This document shows positions 13,874 to 16,411 of a DNA stretch of 16,411 nt, in pieces; within the stretch, counting starts at the first letter, position 1; every line of letters starts with the position of its first letter. The DNA comes from Candidatus Neomicrothrix sp. UBA672 (GTDB lineage Bacteria; Actinomycetota; Acidimicrobiia; Acidimicrobiales; MedAcidi-G1). A model generated the notes under the pieces. It had not been told where the DNA came from. It searched no databases and was given only the letters and a program-made list of their open reading frames with translations. The DNA lies in assembly GCA_002299135.1 (NCBI GenBank), contig DBNM01000148.1, positions 1,127 through 17,537 on the forward strand. Direction: 5' to 3'. Made by a program: the position numbers and the translations under genes.

Positions 13874-14422
13874 ATGGATAAAAATGAATTGATCGCTCAT
13901 TTGAAAAAGTTTTCGATTCAAGAGGGCGACTTTGTTTTAAAATCAGGCCGTAAAAGTAATTGGTTTTGCGATGCTAAACAGACAATCTGTAGACCTGAGG
14001 GGATGCTATTGGTAGCTGAAGCCGCCATAGAGGCAATCCCCGATGACACACAAGCAATAGGTGGACTGGCTGCTGGAGCAGATCCCGTTGCTTTTGGAGT
14101 TGCCTCTATTGCAGCTAACAGAGGCAAATTTTTTCGTTCTTTTAGTATTAGAAAAGAGTCTAAAGATCACGGTGTTCAAGGACGACTTGCTGGTGCTTTG
14201 GAGAAAAATGACAGGGTGGTTATCTGTGAGGACACTGTCACAAGAGGAACTTCTCCTCTAGAAGCTGCGAGAGTTGTACGTGAACTAGGTGGGAATCCTG
14301 TGATGATTCTTGCTGTTGTTGATCGTGGTGGAACTTGTGCTTTAGAAGCTGAAAAAGAAGGAATTTCTTTTCATTCATTAGTGTCAGCACCCGAATTAGG
14401 TTTTGATTACGAAAATCAATAG
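13874..14422 (+). CDS. pyrE: Orotate phosphoribosyltransferase
   Basis: PyrE transfers the phosphoribosyl group of PRPP to orotate, giving OMP in pyrimidine synthesis. The 182-residue protein has FVLKSGRKSNWFCDAK (20-35), IGGLAAGADPVA (62-73) and the catalytic loop RKESKDHGVQGR (93-104). The PRPP-binding segment VVICEDTVTRGTS (115-127) follows. That segment reads TRGTS where PyrE proteins usually have TTGGS, a variation within the PRPP loop. The enzyme shares its substrate PRPP with PurF. It starts nine bases after purM at an ATG; the only SD-like sequence (AAGG) is too far away, so coupling to purM is plausible. Other type I phosphoribosyltransferases are possible, but the loop and length favour orotate. 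Confidence 0.9.
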   Translation: MDKNELIAHLKKFSIQEGDFVLKSGRKSNWFCDAKQTICRPEGMLLVAEAAIEAIPDDTQAIGGLAAGADPVAFGVASIAANRGKFFRSFSIRKESKDHGVQGRLAGALEKNDRVVICEDTVTRGTSPLEAARVVRELGGNPVMILAVVDRGGTCALEAEKEGISFHSLVSAPELGFDYENQ

Positions 14423-14444
14423 TTTTATTCCCCATACTGCTCGT

Positions 14445-14456
14445 AGGCTTAAGCCT
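14445..14456. repeat. Perfect 12-base palindrome before the malic enzyme start
   Basis: AGGCTTAAGCCT reads identically on both strands and ends one base before ATG 14458, in the 35-base gap after pyrE. It may be an operator or an RNA hairpin masking the start; its AGG could also be the only SD-like sequence available. There is no evidence yet for any of these. Confidence 0.45.
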
Positions 14457-14457
14457 T

Positions 14458-15861
14458 ATGCCGTATTTACCAACTGCTGCTTATTCAATCTATGTAAAAG
14501 TTGAACTTCAAAATGTCCCTAATACTTTAGGACGATTTGCTACAGCTGTTGGCGAAGCTGGAGCGAATATCGTCTCAATGGGCGGTTTTGATGTTCGGGG
14601 TGAAATTTTAACGAATGACGTTGTAATAAATTGCAGGGACGAGGAACACGTAGATTCGGTAATTGCACATATAAAGCAATTAGAAGGCGTTGATTTGCTT
14701 TCTTGGCATGATCGAACTTTTGAAATGCACAAAGGTGGAAAAATTGAAGTTTTACCTTTGGCAGAAATCTCTGACAATCACGACCTTTCTATGGCGTACA
14801 CCCCTGGAGTCGCGAGAGTTTGTATGGCTATCCATGAAGATCCATCTCAAGTCCATGACCTGACAATTAAGAAAAATACAGTCGCTATTGTTACCGATGG
14901 AACAGCGGTGCTCGGTTTGGGTGATATAGGACCTGAAGCATCCTTGCCTGTAATGGAAGGAAAAGCTCTTCTGTTTAAAGAGTTTGCTGGAGTAGATGCT
15001 TTTCCAGTTTGTCTAGATGTGACGGACTCATATGAAATTATTGAAACAGTCAAGAAACTCGCACCTTCTTTTGGTGGAATAAATCTTGAAGATATCGCTG
15101 CGCCAGCAGCATTCGAAGTTGAAGAAGCATTACAAGAAGCTCTTGATATCCCAGTCTTTCACGATGATCAGCATGGAACAGCAGTTGTAACTCTCGCTGC
15201 TTTATGGAACGCGCTTCGTTTGACCGGCAAAGAGATTGAAAACCAATCTGTTGTAATAGCCGGCATGGGTGCTGCTGGAGTCGCCGTGGGAAAGATATTA
15301 ATTGGTGCAGGAGTTGGAGAGATAGTAGGTGTTGACCGAACGGGAGCTGTTTACCAAGGCCGTGAAAATTTAAATGTTGCAAAAGAATGGTTTGCCGAGA
15401 ATACGAACCCAGACAGAAAAATGGGCACTTTGAACGATGTGATCAAAGGGTCAGATGTTTTCATAGGACTGAGTGGACCTGGACTTATTGATGCGAGTGA
15501 TCTTCGCAACATGGCTTCAGATCCTATTGTTTTTGCAATGGCAAACCCAGATCCTGAAATACGTCCTGAGGAAGCTGATGGTCTTGCAGCTGTAATGGCG
15601 ACTGGTAGAAGCGATTATCCAAATCAAATTAATAATGTTTTAGCTTTCCCTGGAATTTTTCGTGGTGCACTGGATGTGGGTGCAACTCAGATTACTGAAA
15701 ATATGAAATTAGCTGCGGCAAAAGCTATAGCAGATTCGATTGAAGAAAATGATCTGAATGCCGATTTTATAGTTCCTTCAGTTTTTGATAAATCGGTGCC
15801 ATACAAGGTCGCTGAAGCTGTTGCGAAAACAGCTGTAGATGACAAAGTTTGTCGTTCGTAA
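14458..15861 (+). CDS. Malic enzyme with N-terminal ACT domain
   Basis: It is expected to decarboxylate malate oxidatively to pyruvate, producing NADH or NADPH. The 467-residue protein begins with an ACT domain (about 10-85: SIYVKVELQNVPNTLGRFAT, GANIVSMGG), a fold that often binds a small regulatory ligand. The malic enzyme domain follows: LSMAYTPGVARV with Tyr114, DGTAVLGLGDIGPEA (147-161), MEGKA with Lys169, NLEDIAAP with the metal ligands Glu211/Asp212, and FHDDQHGTA. The Rossmann part has IAGMGAAGVA (267-276) and an acidic residue in VDRTG (292-296), leaning towards NAD. It lies 35 bases after pyrE and is probably in the same transcript, although it has no direct purine role. Its effector and cofactor cannot be told from sequence alone. 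Confidence 0.92.
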   Translation: MPYLPTAAYSIYVKVELQNVPNTLGRFATAVGEAGANIVSMGGFDVRGEILTNDVVINCRDEEHVDSVIAHIKQLEGVDLLSWHDRTFEMHKGGKIEVLPLAEISDNHDLSMAYTPGVARVCMAIHEDPSQVHDLTIKKNTVAIVTDGTAVLGLGDIGPEASLPVMEGKALLFKEFAGVDAFPVCLDVTDSYEIIETVKKLAPSFGGINLEDIAAPAAFEVEEALQEALDIPVFHDDQHGTAVVTLAALWNALRLTGKEIENQSVVIAGMGAAGVAVGKILIGAGVGEIVGVDRTGAVYQGRENLNVAKEWFAENTNPDRKMGTLNDVIKGSDVFIGLSGPGLIDASDLRNMASDPIVFAMANPDPEIRPEEADGLAAVMATGRSDYPNQINNVLAFPGIFRGALDVGATQITENMKLAAAKAIADSIEENDLNADFIVPSVFDKSVPYKVAEAVAKTAVDDKVCRS

Positions 15862-16411
15862 AAGAATTCTAAAATTGAAATCTGAGCACATCGATATCGA
15901 AGGTGTAACTTTTGATCTTTGGAACACTCTTTTAGTCAGCGAACCAGGTGGTATTGAAGTCAGACAATCTGCTTGGCAAAAAGTAATTGATGAAAGAGGT
16001 TTGAGTATTTCATCCGACTTATTGTTATCAGTTCTTGAAATGCTCCCAGTTAGATTTGATGTTGAATGGAGAGCTGGTCGTCAGTACACAGCTAAAGAGG
16101 CATTAGAAGACGCCTTCAACGTTTTTGGAGAACAAATCACATTTGAAGATCGCGAGGTTTTTGCGGAAACTTTTGATCAAGCTTCTTTCGCTTTAAAAGT
16201 CGATGTGGTCGAAGGGGCAGGAGAGGTTTTGGAATATTTGATGAAAAAAGGTATAAGAACAGCGATAGTAAGTGATACTTCTCTATCTGCTGGTAGGCAT
16301 TTACGGTTCTTTTTAACTGAATTCGGTATAGCTCCCTACATAACTTCTTTTGCATTTTCTGATGAAGTAGGTGTTTACAAACCCGACAAAAAAATATTTA
16401 TGAAAGCATTA
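15839..16411 (+). CDS. HAD-superfamily hydrolase, N-terminal part
   Basis: The gene runs off the right edge; 191 codons are visible. Motif I is TFDLWNTL with nucleophile Asp26. Motif II is IVSDTS, motif III YKPDKKIF, and the last motif lies beyond the window. The cap between motifs I and II is helical, as in subfamily I haloacid dehalogenase-like enzymes. The second Asp of the usual DxD is Trp here (DLW), which is less typical for phosphatases. ATG 15839 is the first start in the open frame and overlaps the malic enzyme end by 23 bases; a TTG at 15875 would avoid the overlap. Neither has an SD. The substrate is unknown; a phosphatase or other hydrolase of a small molecule is the family expectation. 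Confidence 0.82.
   Translation, partial: MTKFVVRKRILKLKSEHIDIEGVTFDLWNTLLVSEPGGIEVRQSAWQKVIDERGLSISSDLLLSVLEMLPVRFDVEWRAGRQYTAKEALEDAFNVFGEQITFEDREVFAETFDQASFALKVDVVEGAGEVLEYLMKKGIRTAIVSDTSLSAGRHLRFFLTEFGIAPYITSFAFSDEVGVYKPDKKIFMKAL

Noticed and set aside
15050..15382. Minus-strand open frame of 110 codons opposite the malic enzyme
   Set aside because: The translation is low-complexity (Leu, Gln, His rich), as expected from the reverse of a coding strand, and shows no family motif.

Overview
The window is about 16.4 kb of low-GC DNA (roughly 40% G+C by eye). Every gene lies on the plus strand, and coding density is very high. The gene content points to a streamlined, low-GC actinobacterium, perhaps a marine Acidimicrobiia-type lineage. 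The chaperone genes run dnaK-grpE-dnaJ-hspR, the classic actinobacterial order. The DnaK tail and the DnaJ N-terminus resemble mycobacterial homologues, and PurB opens with the actinobacterial-type NVLASRYAS segment. HspR also occurs outside the actinobacteria, so the lineage is an inference from recalled sequences, not a database result.

Region 1 (1-2423) is the heat-shock operon: the C-terminal part of dnaK, then grpE (overlapping dnaK by 4 bases), dnaJ and hspR. HspR is the MerR-family repressor expected to control this operon. The DnaJ has no cysteines, so it lacks the zinc-binding domain usual for operon DnaJ proteins. A degenerate HspR-operator-like inverted repeat sits between dnaJ and hspR.

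Region 2 (2424-2676) is the only sizeable intergenic gap, 253 bases. It carries four short perfect inverted repeats. One is a pair of DnaA-box-like 9-mers in perfect inverted arrangement. The gap also holds a weak candidate promoter and a good Shine-Dalgarno (SD) for purA. No non-coding stretch exceeds 300 bases.

Region 3 (2677-13864) is a purine biosynthesis cluster: purA, purD, purE, purB, purC, purS, purQ, purL, purF, purM. Spacing is tight, with several overlaps, so one long transcript is likely. The genes cover PRPP to AIR (apart from the GAR transformylase step), CAIR to AICAR, and the first step from IMP towards AMP. purN/purT, purK and purH are not in the window. FGAM synthetase is the three-subunit PurS/PurQ/PurL type.

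Region 4 (13874-16411) continues in the same direction with pyrE (pyrimidine synthesis, also PRPP-using), an ACT-domain malic enzyme, and the N-terminal part of a HAD-family hydrolase that runs off the window. A perfect 12-base palindrome lies directly before the malic enzyme start.

More than half of the starts I assign are GTG or TTG, several fixed by clear SD sequences. I found no tRNA, rRNA, CRISPR array, insertion sequence or convincing minus-strand gene. The window looks like core metabolism plus a chaperone operon. I found no convincing new system, only several local oddities listed as findings.
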